Made by a program: the position numbers and the translations under genes
Notes under the pieces: model-generated
Seen by the model: only the letters and a program-made list of their open reading frames with translations
The model's database searches: none
Told to the model about the DNA's origin: nothing
DNA from: CAZOWL01 sp964583605
GTDB taxonomy: Bacteria; Pseudomonadota; Gammaproteobacteria; Chromatiales; Chromatiaceae
DNA length: 34,821 nt
Reading direction: 5' to 3'
Assembly (NCBI GenBank): GCA_964583605.1
Contig: CAZOWL010000042.1
Span: 1 to 34,821 of the forward strand
Shown here: positions 1 to 8,179 of the stretch, one piece after another
Numbering within the stretch: the stretch's first letter is position 1
Layout of the letters: each line of letters begins with the position of its first letter

Positions 1-11
1 CCCTGATCGTT

Positions 12-54
12 CCCTCACCCCAACCCTCTCCCAGAGGGCGAGGGAGCGAACGTG
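12..54. repeat. Dispersed palindromic repeat, copy 1
   Basis: A GC-rich element with the core CCTCT-CCC-AGAGG, then GCGAGGGAGCGAA. A close copy lies at 23260-23302, sharing the CCTCACCCC start and the GAGGGCGAGGGAGCGAA end. Each copy lies just beyond the 3' end of one of the two membrane-complex operons. It resembles the short intergenic palindromes common in proteobacterial genomes and may act as a transcript-end or mRNA-stability element; that role is inferred. Confidence 0.6.
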
Positions 55-85
55 TTCGATGAATTGAGTTGGCGATACTGACTTG

Positions 86-102
86 GACGACCAAGAGTCG
101 TC
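86..102 (-). terminator. Small hairpin after the ech operon
   Basis: GACGAC and GTCGTC form a perfect 6-bp stem with a 5-base loop, about 20 bases beyond the echF stop codon in the direction of transcription. No clear T-tract follows, so a classical intrinsic terminator is not shown. Together with the palindrome at 12-54 it may end the ech transcript. Confidence 0.3.
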
Positions 103-121
103 GCCCTGAGGCGCAGCCTGG

Positions 122-544
122 TTAGGTTTTCGACTCTCCAGCCGGCAGCTCTGGCGGACTGACTCTTGCCTCGGTCGGTGGTGGCGGTGGCGGCTCGAAG
201 ACCTCGCGAAAACGCGAGATCTCTTCGTGGCCGAAGGGGCTCATCGGCTCTCGGCTTAGCGTGATGCAGCCCTCACGGCATTCCTCGACGCAGCTTCGGC
301 AGAGGATGCAGAGGGTGTGATCGATCGCCCAACGCTGACGCGTCTTCTTCTCGGTGACGATCGCTCGGGTGGGACACTTGTGCGCACAGATGCCGCAGAA
401 GGTGCAATTGTCAACGCGGAAGCGGATGTGCCCACGGGTCTTTTCGAACGGCTCGCGGCGCTCGATTGGATAGAGCCGGGTGGCCGGCTTGCTGACCGCG
501 CTCTTGGAGACCAGCGCCGAGATGGAGAGCCAGGGTAGGGACAT
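122..544 (-). CDS. echF: Ech hydrogenase ferredoxin-type subunit EchF (NuoI-like)
   Basis: A 140-residue protein with two [4Fe-4S] cluster motifs, CTFCGICAHKCP at about residue 47 and CILCRSCVEEC at about residue 79. These carry electrons between soluble ferredoxin and the hydrogenase module. It is the last gene of the minus-strand ech operon, 6 bases after the echE stop. The second motif has Arg where Pro usually follows the fourth Cys. The C-terminal tail is low complexity and includes a run of six prolines (about residues 118-123), which is unusual for the family; the cluster-binding core looks intact. The start places the protein directly after echE, as expected for the last ech gene. Confidence 0.88.
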   Translation of the reverse strand: MSLPWLSISALVSKSAVSKPATRLYPIERREPFEKTRGHIRFRVDNCTFCGICAHKCPTRAIVTEKKTRQRWAIDHTLCILCRSCVEECREGCITLSREPMSPFGHEEISRFREVFEPPPPPPTEARVSPPELPAGESKT

Positions 545-550
545 GGGCGA

Positions 551-1633
551 TCACCGTTCGGTGCAGCTGACGCAGGGGTCGATGGACAGGGTGATGACCG
601 GCACATCGGCCAGCTCGCACCCTTTGAGCATGTGGACCAACGGGGCCACGTTGGCGAAGGTCGGCGTACGCACGCGAAACCGCTCGAGCTTCTTCTTGCC
701 GCCGGCCTTGATGTAGTAACAGACCTCGCCGCGGGGCTGCTCGAGACGCGCCATGATCTCGCCCTGTGGGCGCTTGCCCTTGATCGAGGTCTCGATCTGG
801 CCCTCCGGCATGCGCTCGATACACTGGCGGATCAGATCGAACGACTGATTGATCTCGCGCAGCCGCACGACGCACCGTGCATAACAGTCGCCGTCGCGCT
901 CGACGACGGGCTCCCAGTCGAGCTCGGCATAGGCCGCGTAGCCCAGCTGGCGGTTGTCCTGGGCGATGCCGCTGGCGCGCATGACCGGCCCGACCGCGCC
1001 GAGGGCGAGGGCGCTGTCGCGATCGAGGGGGCCGACGCCGACCGTGCGCTGGCGGATCGTCTTGTCATTCTGAAAGATGGCCGAGAGCTCGTTGTACTCG
1101 GCCTCGATCTCACGCATCGTGCGTGCGATGCGCTGCAGCGTCTCGTTGTCGACATCCTGGCGCACGCCGCCGACCTTGCAGGTCCCGTAGATCACGCGGC
1201 CGCCGGTTGTCTCCTCGACGATATCGACGATCCGCTCGCGCACGCGCCAGCTGTGCTGAAAGAGGCTCTCGTAGCCGAAGGCGTCGGCGATCAGGCCAAA
1301 CCACAGCAAGTGACTCTGGATGCGCGAGATCTCGCCCCACATGGTGCGCAGATACACGGCCCGCGCGGGCGCCTCGACGCCCATCAGCTGCTCGACGGTC
1401 TGGCAATAGCCCTGACTGTGGATGAAGCTGCAGATGCCGCAGATCCGCTCGGCAACATGGGCCATGTCGAGATAGTCATGGTGCTCGGCCAGCAGCTCGA
1501 GACCACGGTGGACGTAGCCGACCGAGGGCAGCGCTTGCATCACGGTCTCGTCCTCGAGCTCCAGATCCAGGTGGATCGGCTCGGGCAGCACCGGGTGCTG
1601 AGGGCCGAAGGGCACGATCGTGCGGTTGGCCAT
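551..1633 (-). CDS. echE: Ech-type [NiFe] hydrogenase large subunit EchE (NuoD-like)
   Basis: The 360-residue catalytic subunit of a group 4 energy-converting hydrogenase, which reversibly couples H2 and protons to ferredoxin. Both nickel-binding motifs are visible: RICGIC with C65 and C68, and a C-terminal DPCVSC with C354 and C357. All four metal cysteines are therefore present, which separates it from complex I NuoD and from the related subunit at 21166-22269. The chain ends three residues after the last Cys (TER), so there is no long extension of the kind cleaved in group 1 hydrogenases. It starts 3 bases after the echD stop. No hyp maturation genes, carbon monoxide dehydrogenase or formate dehydrogenase genes lie in the window, so its redox partner cannot be named beyond ferredoxin. 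Confidence 0.93.
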   Translation of the reverse strand: MANRTIVPFGPQHPVLPEPIHLDLELEDETVMQALPSVGYVHRGLELLAEHHDYLDMAHVAERICGICSFIHSQGYCQTVEQLMGVEAPARAVYLRTMWGEISRIQSHLLWFGLIADAFGYESLFQHSWRVRERIVDIVEETTGGRVIYGTCKVGGVRQDVDNETLQRIARTMREIEAEYNELSAIFQNDKTIRQRTVGVGPLDRDSALALGAVGPVMRASGIAQDNRQLGYAAYAELDWEPVVERDGDCYARCVVRLREINQSFDLIRQCIERMPEGQIETSIKGKRPQGEIMARLEQPRGEVCYYIKAGGKKKLERFRVRTPTFANVAPLVHMLKGCELADVPVITLSIDPCVSCTER

Positions 1634-1636
1634 AGC

Positions 1637-2113
1637 TCAGTTCTCCGAGGGCTTGGGGGCAGCGGCCTTGCTTGGTATCTCGGCGTCCTCTTTCTTGGCG
1701 GGCGCCTGTTTGGTGGTGACCTGGCCAACGAACGGGATCTTGGTCTTGGTGCGCAGGAAGTTGCCGCCGTAATCGACCGACAGGCCGCGGATCGAGAAGC
1801 CGAATAGGTCTTTGAGCTCGTTCTCGTACGTGAAGGCGCCGGGAAAGATCCCGCTGAGGCTCGGCAGCTCGGGGTTCTCGCGCGGTAGCCGCAGGCGATA
1901 GTTGGCGCAGCGATAGTCCTTGTCGAAGCTCACCATGATCTCGAAGTGGTCGGGCCTGGCCGTGCCGGTCATCTGCACGAGCCGGTAGCCTTCGTTCCGA
2001 TGCCGGTTCGCTGTCTCGAGCCACTGCTCGAGGCCGATCTCGGCAAAGGGCTCCGCGGATTGCTCGATCGACTGCTCCATCTCTGGTTGCGTCGTATGTT
2101 GAGGTTGGGTCAT
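1637..2113 (-). CDS. echD: Ech hydrogenase subunit EchD (NuoC-like, 30 kDa type)
   Basis: A 158-residue NuoC-family protein that packs against the large and small subunits in the peripheral arm. The recognisable core is KDLFGFSIRGL with the following region, about residues 97-120, matching the family's conserved E/DLFGI segment. The first 25 residues (rich in Gln, Glu and Thr) and the last 22 (Lys/Ala/Pro-rich) look like unstructured tails. The ATG overlaps the echC stop (ATGA), which indicates translational coupling. No catalytic residues are expected. Confidence 0.85.
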   Translation of the reverse strand: MTQPQHTTQPEMEQSIEQSAEPFAEIGLEQWLETANRHRNEGYRLVQMTGTARPDHFEIMVSFDKDYRCANYRLRLPRENPELPSLSGIFPGAFTYENELKDLFGFSIRGLSVDYGGNFLRTKTKIPFVGQVTTKQAPAKKEDAEIPSKAAAPKPSEN

Positions 2114-2559
2114 GACAGGGCCACCTTGCGTTGGCGCACGCGCTTCTTGCTGCGCTCGGCCAGGACATCGAGGGCCTGGACCACGCCGTCGATGATGCTC
2201 TCTGGGCGAGCGGCACAGCCGGGCACATAGACATCGACCGGGATCACCTTGTCGATGCCGCCATAGACGTTATAGGCGTCGCGGAAGATGCCCCCGCTCA
2301 GCGCACAGGCGCCAATGGCGATGACTGCCTTCGGGTCCGGCATCTGGGCGTAGAGGTTCTCTAAGACCTTGCGCGACTCCTCGTTGACCGAGCCGGTTAC
2401 GAGCAAGATATCGGCATGCTTCGGATTGCCGGTGTTGATGATGCCGAAACGCTCGACGTCATAGAGCGGCGTCAGACAGGCCAGGACCTCGATGTCACAG
2501 CCATTACAGCTCGTCGCCGCGTAGTGGAGGACCCAGGGGGATTTCTTGAGAAAGCTCAT
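2110..2559 (-). CDS. echC: Ech hydrogenase small subunit EchC (NuoB-like)
   Basis: A 149-residue protein holding the single proximal [4Fe-4S] cluster next to the [NiFe] site. The four expected ligands are C18 and C21 (SCNGCDIE), C85 (IGACALSGG) and C115 (VPGCAARPE). The CxxC spacing is the hydrogenase type rather than the tandem CC of complex I. The start has a good ribosome site, AGAGGA, upstream. The gene lies between echB, with a 9-base gap, and echD, with a 4-base overlap. The C-terminus is basic. Confidence 0.92.
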   Translation of the reverse strand: MSFLKKSPWVLHYAATSCNGCDIEVLACLTPLYDVERFGIINTGNPKHADILLVTGSVNEESRKVLENLYAQMPDPKAVIAIGACALSGGIFRDAYNVYGGIDKVIPVDVYVPGCAARPESIIDGVVQALDVLAERSKKRVRQRKVALS

Positions 2560-2568
2560 GTTAGTCCT

Positions 2569-3426
2569 CTAAAGGAGCGGCAGGAGCAGGAGATTGGTGA
2601 CACCGAAGAGGCCGGCAACCCACCACGAGGCCTTGATCGTCGTCCCCCATTTGAGCCGCGCATTGGTGTTGTCGACAAGGACCTCGGCGAAGAAGAGCAC
2701 GAGCGTGATCGGCAGGGCCCAGAGCACGCCGAGCGGCGCGAAGAATAGGTAGAGCCACCCGAGTAGGATGGCGTTCTCGTACCAGTGACCGATCTCGACC
2801 AGGGCGAGATCGCTGCCGGTGATATCGGTCGTCAGACCCTTGACCAGCTCTTGGTGGCCATGGTGCGAGGTGCTCAAGTCGAACGGCGACTTGCGCAGCT
2901 TGATCGTCAAGACGAAGAGAAAGCCGATCAGCACCCCGAGCAGCTGGATCACCTGTGAAGGCTCACCGGCGGTGATCTCCGAGACGCGGAAGCTGCCGGT
3001 GACGAGGAAGAAGCCGAGTGGCACCATGATCAGCATCGGCTCGTAGGCCATCATCAGCATCAGCTCGCGCGCCGAGCCAATCTTGCTATAGGGCGAGTTG
3101 GTCGAGTCGGCGGCGAGGCAGAGGAAGATCCCGGAGACGGTCAAGGCGAAGAGGCTGAGCAGCAGGTCGCTACCGAGATATAGGATGACGCCCGAGATCA
3201 CCATGAAGAACAGGAAGCACCAGATGTAGAGCGTCTGCAAACTAGTAACGATCGTAGTGTCCTTCTCCAGGAGCTTCAAGACGTCATAGAACGGCTGGAG
3301 CAAAGGCGGCCCCTGGCGCGATTGCATCCGCGCGGTGAGACGCCGGTCGATGCCGGCGAGCAGCCCGCCGACGAGCGGGGCCAAGACGATGAAGGCGACG
3401 CCGATCGCCAAGGCTTGAAGGATCAT
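2569..3426 (-). CDS. echB: Ech hydrogenase membrane subunit EchB (NuoH-like)
   Basis: A 285-residue integral membrane protein of the NuoH family, with about eight hydrophobic segments. It anchors the hydrogenase arm and links it to ion translocation. The conserved first cytoplasmic loop, RMQSRQGPP then QPFYDVLKLLEK (about residues 34-57), is clear, as is the LSTSHHGHQELVKG segment near residue 190. The ATG start overlaps the echA stop (ATGA). A long upstream in-frame extension is open but lies inside echA and is rejected. Confidence 0.92.
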   Translation of the reverse strand: MILQALAIGVAFIVLAPLVGGLLAGIDRRLTARMQSRQGPPLLQPFYDVLKLLEKDTTIVTSLQTLYIWCFLFFMVISGVILYLGSDLLLSLFALTVSGIFLCLAADSTNSPYSKIGSARELMLMMAYEPMLIMVPLGFFLVTGSFRVSEITAGEPSQVIQLLGVLIGFLFVLTIKLRKSPFDLSTSHHGHQELVKGLTTDITGSDLALVEIGHWYENAILLGWLYLFFAPLGVLWALPITLVLFFAEVLVDNTNARLKWGTTIKASWWVAGLFGVTNLLLLPLL

Positions 3427-5357
3427 ACGAGGGCACCCGTCAGCATAGCGACAATCAAGGCTCCTGCGATCACCTGACCCTGACGGGTCAAGCGCCTCTC
3501 GGCGAAGAAGCCGGTGAGATAGTAACCGCGGGCGGCGACCTCCCGCTCCCCGCCCATGGCGCCGCGATAGGACGCGCTGCCGTCGACGTTGGCCCCCGAG
3601 AGGTAGCCACTCACCGGGGCGAAGCGCGGCGGCTTCAGCCAGAATAAGAGCGGCAACAGGAAGAGGCCGATCAGCATCAGGCTCATCAGCACGACCGTCT
3701 CCCAGGGCGTCGTCGCATCGCTCACCGGGATCAGGTTGGCCATCATCAGGTGCTGCGTGAAGGGGGCCACGAAGGCCCAGTCCACGAGCGGGAAGAGGGC
3801 GCAGGCCACATAGGTCACCGCCGCGAGCGTCAAGAGCGCGAAGGCCTCTTCGCCGGGGATCGGCGCGGTAGCGTCCTGTTGGCGCCGCGGCATCGCGACC
3901 AGCTTGCCCATCCACTTGGTCCAGAAGAAGAGTGTCGGGGCGCTGCCGAAGGCGAGGATCGCCATCAGGAGCACGCCTCCGCCCGGGAACACATCGACGG
4001 TCAGGAAGGCCTTGAAGCAGGTGTACTTGCTGATCAGCATGCCGAACGGCGCCAGGAACATGCCGAGCATGCCGATCATCAACGTCATCGCGAGCTTCGG
4101 GCGACGGTAGACCAGCCCCTCCATGTCCTCGATGTCACGGCTCCCGATCAGGTGCTCGGTGGTGCCGACACTCAGGAACAGCAGGCCTTTGGCCACCGCG
4201 TGGAAGAGGATGAGCAGGATCGCGGCCCAGAGCGTCGCGGTCGTGCCGACGCCGGCGCACATCACGATCAGGCCGAGGTTGGCGATCGTCGAGTAGGCCA
4301 GGACCAGCTTGGCGTTGCGCTGATTGACGGCGATCAACGAGGTCGCGAGGAAGGTGGCCCCGCCGACCAACGCGAGCAGCAGCCCGGCGACGGTCCCGTG
4401 GAACACAGGGGCGAGCTTGACCAGGATGAAGACACCGGCCTTGACCATCGTGCTCGAGTGCAGCAGGGCCGAGACCGGTGTCGGCGCCACCATCGCGCCG
4501 AGCAGCCAGCTGTGGAAGGGCATCTGAGCCGCCTTGGTCAGGCCGGCGACGGCGATCAATACCGCCGGGATCAGCGCGACCGCGCTGCCGCTCGCGATCA
4601 GCGTGTCGAGCTCCCAGGTATGCTCAGTCGGGCCGTGGGTCAGCCAGGCGATGGCCGCGGCGAAGAAGACGCCGCCGAGAAGATTGAGACCGAGCGCCCG
4701 ATAGCCGTTGCGGATCGCCTCGTCGGTCCCGGAATACGAGATCAGCCAGAACGAGCAGAGGGTCGTGACCTCCCAGAAGAAGAAGAGCCCAGTCATGTGG
4801 TTCGTCAGCACGACCCCGAACATGGCGCCGAAGAAGACGAAGAAGATCGCGAAGAAATCCGCCTGGCGGTCAGGGACGTCCTTGTTGTGGCCGTGATAGT
4901 CGCGCATATAGCGGATCGCGTAGACAGCGATCAGCCAGCCGACCAGTCCGATGATCAGCACCATGAGGATCGAGAAGCTGTCGACGTAGAACGGCCGCTC
5001 GACGGCCGGGTGCGACGGGGCCAGCTCGGCGAACAGCAAGAGCCCGGTCTGCACCAAGATCAGTACCGGAATATAGGCCTCTCGAGCGTTGATGCGGCGG
5101 CAGCCGAAGAATAGGACCAACGCGATCCCGACACTGCCGGCCATGAAGAACTGATCGAGCAGGTACCCCCCGCTTTCACCGAGGCTGAAGTACTGCGGCT
5201 CAGCGCGGAAATAGACGACCGCCAACCCGACCGAGGCAAGCGCCAGGATCAGCGATCCCCAGCGCACGAGCTGGCTGCGGAGATTCGGTGAGCGGGCGAA
5301 GAGGATCGCGAGCGCGGCCAATGCCGGGAACGCAATTAAGAAGCTGATCAACGGCAT
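3423..5357 (-). CDS. echA: Ech hydrogenase antiporter-like membrane subunit EchA (NuoL-like)
   Basis: A 644-residue polytopic protein of the NuoL/MrpA-D family and first gene of the ech operon. It is the ion-pumping subunit. Channel residues typical of the family are present: Glu in FFFWEV (about E196), Lys in AGLTKAAQMPFHSWL (about K275) and Lys in FHAVAKG (about K390). The start at 5357 is chosen because MPLISFLIAF begins a normal first membrane helix and AAGGACGAG lies just upstream. An in-frame extension up to 5570 encodes charged, non-membrane sequence and is unlikely to be translated. There is only one large antiporter subunit here, as in Ech, against two in the Mbx-like complex at 13708-23243. 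Confidence 0.92.
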   Translation of the reverse strand: MPLISFLIAFPALAALAILFARSPNLRSQLVRWGSLILALASVGLAVVYFRAEPQYFSLGESGGYLLDQFFMAGSVGIALVLFFGCRRINAREAYIPVLILVQTGLLLFAELAPSHPAVERPFYVDSFSILMVLIIGLVGWLIAVYAIRYMRDYHGHNKDVPDRQADFFAIFFVFFGAMFGVVLTNHMTGLFFFWEVTTLCSFWLISYSGTDEAIRNGYRALGLNLLGGVFFAAAIAWLTHGPTEHTWELDTLIASGSAVALIPAVLIAVAGLTKAAQMPFHSWLLGAMVAPTPVSALLHSSTMVKAGVFILVKLAPVFHGTVAGLLLALVGGATFLATSLIAVNQRNAKLVLAYSTIANLGLIVMCAGVGTTATLWAAILLILFHAVAKGLLFLSVGTTEHLIGSRDIEDMEGLVYRRPKLAMTLMIGMLGMFLAPFGMLISKYTCFKAFLTVDVFPGGGVLLMAILAFGSAPTLFFWTKWMGKLVAMPRRQQDATAPIPGEEAFALLTLAAVTYVACALFPLVDWAFVAPFTQHLMMANLIPVSDATTPWETVVLMSLMLIGLFLLPLLFWLKPPRFAPVSGYLSGANVDGSASYRGAMGGEREVAARGYYLTGFFAERRLTRQGQVIAGALIVAMLTGALV

Positions 5358-5706
5358 GATCTCGTCCTTGTCCTCGATAAGGTAAGGCGAAGCCGCGGCA
5401 TTGTTAGGGCACCGTGGGACCAGGTCAAGGCCTTTGTCCCGATCATTATCTTTTGGGAAGTCAATCCTTACGGCGCGCAGAGACCAAAGGCGAACCGGAG
5501 GCGAACGAGCAGTCCATCGGAGACTCGCATGCATCGCGGGACAAGCGGTAAAGATGGGCGCGGCGGCCACGTGGGCAGACTGAAGCCTACTGAGGACCCC
5601 AGGCGACCGAGAAATCGAAAATTCTTAACCATACTCGAAATTTTTGAATACATCTCGATATCTGGTGCGGAGTAGAGAGGAGCGCACGTCCAGTTAGAGA
5701 ATTTAG
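5358..5706. promoter_or_regulatory. Divergent intergenic region between ech and the chaperone/AAA operon
   Basis: 349 bases without a supported gene. The part next to 5707 (about 5610-5665) is strikingly AT-rich for this genome and should hold the promoter of the plus-strand operon and perhaps that of ech. It contains a direct repeat, TCGAAAATTCTT at 5615-5626 and TCGAAATTTTTG at 5635-5646, spaced 20 bp, or two helical turns. This looks like a paired binding site for a regulator. No convincing -35/-10 pair could be fixed. Confidence 0.4.
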
Positions 5707-7602
5707 ATGACACGAGACCAAGCTCGCCGACGCCTATTCGATCGCAATTTCTTCTTCGGCGGCCGCCGCCGCCGTGCCGCAGCCAGGATTCTCGCCGCGG
5801 CGCCTGGCACGGAAGACGTGCACATCCTGCTCGTTGCCATCGCGAGGAGATATCTTAGGCCTGCTGACCTTCTTGACGCGCTAGCACAGTCGTCGCCGCG
5901 ACCCGATCCGGACAAGGTCGAAGCCATGTGGCAGGCCTTTGCAGCGGCGCCTCATCCGGCGTTGGGGGCATTGCTAACGGAGCTCGGCTGGCCTCCCGGT
6001 CGCGAATTACCTGCGGCGATGGCAATTCGAGTGCTCGGCGCAGCCGACAAAGGTGCGGCCCCCGAGCTCATCGAGGCTGCTGTCCGTTTCGCGCGCGAGC
6101 TGCCTATTCACGACGAGACGCTGAACGACGCCATCTGCAGCGCCTGGGCGAGATCCGGGTCTGCACGGCTGGAGCCGATCGCCTTGGACGAGCGGCGACC
6201 TGTCGATGTCAGCGGTCTGGTGGCGATCGGCCAAGCCCTGGGCGCCGGCGGGCGCGACGATACGGCGGTCGCTGCGCTATTGCGGCGGCTCGATGTCCCT
6301 GGAAGCGAGGACCGCATCGAGGCCCTCTGGACGCGTCTCGCACTGGATCCCTCGCCCGTCTTGGGTGCGGTGCTGGCTAAGCTCGGGTGGCCGGCCGGTC
6401 GGCCCGTGCCCCCGACAGTCGCGCGCGGCGTGCTTGGCCTGGCTGTCGAGGGAGCAGATGCCCGTGTCCTTGATGCCGTGGTTGTCTTGGCCCGCGTGCT
6501 GCCGTCCGATGACGAGGCAGCGAACGACGTGCTGTATGGCGCCTGGGTGCGATCGCAATCTGACGAGCTCGAGCAGCTGATCGTCGAGCAAGACCGCCAA
6601 TGCGCAAACCCCGCGTTCGAGGCCCTGATCGCGCTTGTCACAGGACGGCTGGAGCGCTACTCAACCCTCGGCGACCACGACGGCGCTTTTCTGATGCAGG
6701 CCTTTGCCCTTGCCCCGGAACCATTTCGCAGGCGCTTGGCGCAAACGGTTGCCGCCAGCCCGGATCGGGCGATCAAAGAGGCCTATCGCCGTGCGCTGCA
6801 GAGTGGTGGGATCGAGCCAGCCCAGGCGGCGGAGAACCTGAAGCTGGTCGGCGATGAGGACGGCCTGTTCGAGCAGACTCGCCACCTGAGCCTGATCGAG
6901 GTGCTGAGCCTATGCGAACGCTGGGCGAGCATCGCGGCCCGACCCACTCAACCTAAGTACGGTGCCGCGGTGGACGAGGCGGTTGATATCTATCGTGAGC
7001 TTGGGGGGCTCGAGCCCGAGCCCGCCCCCGAGCTTCCCGAAGGTATGATGGACCTGTTCGACTACTGGGAGGCGGAGGAGCCTGACGACACCGTCTTGCG
7101 CGCTGATCTGGAAGAGGACGATCCCTTCTACCAGGCCCGCGCGCTCTATCTTGGCCAGAAGCGCGGGCTGGTCGATGCCGATCGGATCGCTCGAGCGGCC
7201 AGGAGCGCCGACTGGCCGGCACGTCTCGTGGGTCGGTTGCTGGACCCGCAGGCTGCCATCCAGGCCGGCGAGGACCATGTGCTATGGGTCAACGCCTGCG
7301 CAGTCGACGGCCCGCTTCTCACGACTGTCGTCGGCGATAGCCCGGAGGAGTTTGACCGCAACATGGCCAAGCTGAAGACCGGGTCCGGGCCGTTGGACCC
7401 TCGCACCGAGGCGCTACTGCGCATCCTCTGTGCCTTCCAGCGGGTGTTCGTCGCTGGGGGTATAACCGTCGACGATACTGCGGCGGCCGTTGATGCGCGC
7501 GCCATCGAGGTCGAGGACGCGGCGGAGACAAGTCTGCGCAGCAGCGCTTCTCGAGACGGTCCATCGCTCGCGCGCGATGTGTCGCAGTACAGCCAAGGAT
7601 GA
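5707..7602 (+). CDS. Protein of unknown function with tandem ~125-residue helical repeats
   Basis: A 631-residue protein I do not recognise. No signal peptide or membrane helix is visible, so it is probably cytoplasmic. The N-terminus is Arg-rich (residues 1-25). Residues about 37-160 and 168-295 are two copies of one unit: both contain a VEAMW/IEALW helix, then LGALLTELGWPPGR or LGAVLAKLGWPAGR, and both end in an SAWARS/GAWVRS helix. A weaker third unit may follow to about residue 390. The pattern suggests HEAT-like alpha-helical repeats used as a binding scaffold. The C-terminal third is acidic (about residues 430-480, rich in Glu, Asp and Pro). It is the first gene of the plus-strand operon, 4 bases before the GrpE-like gene. 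The start lacks a strong ribosome site. Confidence 0.72.
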   Translation: MTRDQARRRLFDRNFFFGGRRRRAAARILAAAPGTEDVHILLVAIARRYLRPADLLDALAQSSPRPDPDKVEAMWQAFAAAPHPALGALLTELGWPPGRELPAAMAIRVLGAADKGAAPELIEAAVRFARELPIHDETLNDAICSAWARSGSARLEPIALDERRPVDVSGLVAIGQALGAGGRDDTAVAALLRRLDVPGSEDRIEALWTRLALDPSPVLGAVLAKLGWPAGRPVPPTVARGVLGLAVEGADARVLDAVVVLARVLPSDDEAANDVLYGAWVRSQSDELEQLIVEQDRQCANPAFEALIALVTGRLERYSTLGDHDGAFLMQAFALAPEPFRRRLAQTVAASPDRAIKEAYRRALQSGGIEPAQAAENLKLVGDEDGLFEQTRHLSLIEVLSLCERWASIAARPTQPKYGAAVDEAVDIYRELGGLEPEPAPELPEGMMDLFDYWEAEEPDDTVLRADLEEDDPFYQARALYLGQKRGLVDADRIARAARSADWPARLVGRLLDPQAAIQAGEDHVLWVNACAVDGPLLTTVVGDSPEEFDRNMAKLKTGSGPLDPRTEALLRILCAFQRVFVAGGITVDDTAAAVDARAIEVEDAAETSLRSSASRDGPSLARDVSQYSQG

Positions 7603-7606
7603 GACG

Positions 7607-8179
7607 ATGAAGGCGCCGATTATCCGCCCCTCCCGCCTCAAGAGTGCTTGGCTCGCTTTGCGCGGCGCGTCGGCTGGCTCAGCCGATTGCCGCGCCCGGC
7701 TCGTCGCTCTCGAGCTGGACTTGCGCGAGCGGGATGCTGAGCTGGTGCGGGTGCGCGAGGAGTATCGGCAGGCCCGGGCCGACGTCGAGCGCGCCTATGC
7801 TGAGGCGGCCAATTCCAGCCTATGCGATCTTGCCGGCCGGCTGGCCCCGGTGCTGTCGCAGCTCGCGACGTTACAGCACCTGGCCGAAAGCGGGCGGGAG
7901 ACGCACGCGCCAGACGCCTTGAAGCTGTGCGGCAGGCTCGAGGCCATCCTTGCCGCCGCCGGCTTGGTGCGCATCGGGCAGGTCGGTATACAGGGGGCAT
8001 TCGACGAACGCCTGCACCAGCCTCTCAGCAACGCCCAATTGCCGTCAGGTGCCCCCGTGACGATACGCTTCGTGGGCTACTGCCTGGGCGAAGCGGTCCT
8101 CCTAAAGGCGATGGTCAGCCGCGCCACGGCGACGGCCGGAGAGATGCGAGAGGCACGGTCGAAGGAGGCGCAAGGGTGA
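7607..8179 (+). CDS. GrpE-like nucleotide exchange factor
   Basis: A 190-residue protein with GrpE architecture: a long charged coiled-coil helix (about residues 28-70, Arg/Glu-rich), a helical stretch, then a C-terminal beta domain (about 130-178). In that domain IGQVGIQGAFDERLHQPL and VGYCLGEAVLLKAMV follow the family's G-x-x-FDP-x-x-HEA and GY-x-LGD-x-VLRPA patterns. GrpE releases ADP from Hsp70, and the next gene is an Hsp70 homologue, so a dedicated pair is likely. The ATG at 7607 has AAGGA seven bases upstream. Sequence is well diverged from housekeeping GrpE: the usual His-Glu-Ala reads His-Gln-Pro. Confidence 0.72.
   Translation: MKAPIIRPSRLKSAWLALRGASAGSADCRARLVALELDLRERDAELVRVREEYRQARADVERAYAEAANSSLCDLAGRLAPVLSQLATLQHLAESGRETHAPDALKLCGRLEAILAAAGLVRIGQVGIQGAFDERLHQPLSNAQLPSGAPVTIRFVGYCLGEAVLLKAMVSRATATAGEMREARSKEAQG

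Noticed and set aside
632..1807. Long plus-strand open frame (391 codons) opposite echE/echD
   Set aside because: Composition is that of an antisense shadow in GC-rich DNA; the minus strand encodes clear hydrogenase subunits.
3750..5114. Long plus-strand open frame (454 codons) opposite echA
   Set aside because: Repetitive Arg/Glu/Gln/Asp content mirrors the membrane-protein codons of echA; no domain seen.
122..5357. Reading the minus-strand operon as a CO-linked (Coo) or formate-linked (Hyc/Hyf) hydrogenase
   Set aside because: The six-subunit Ech set is complete and no cooS/cooF, fdhF or extra Hyf membrane genes are seen in the window.
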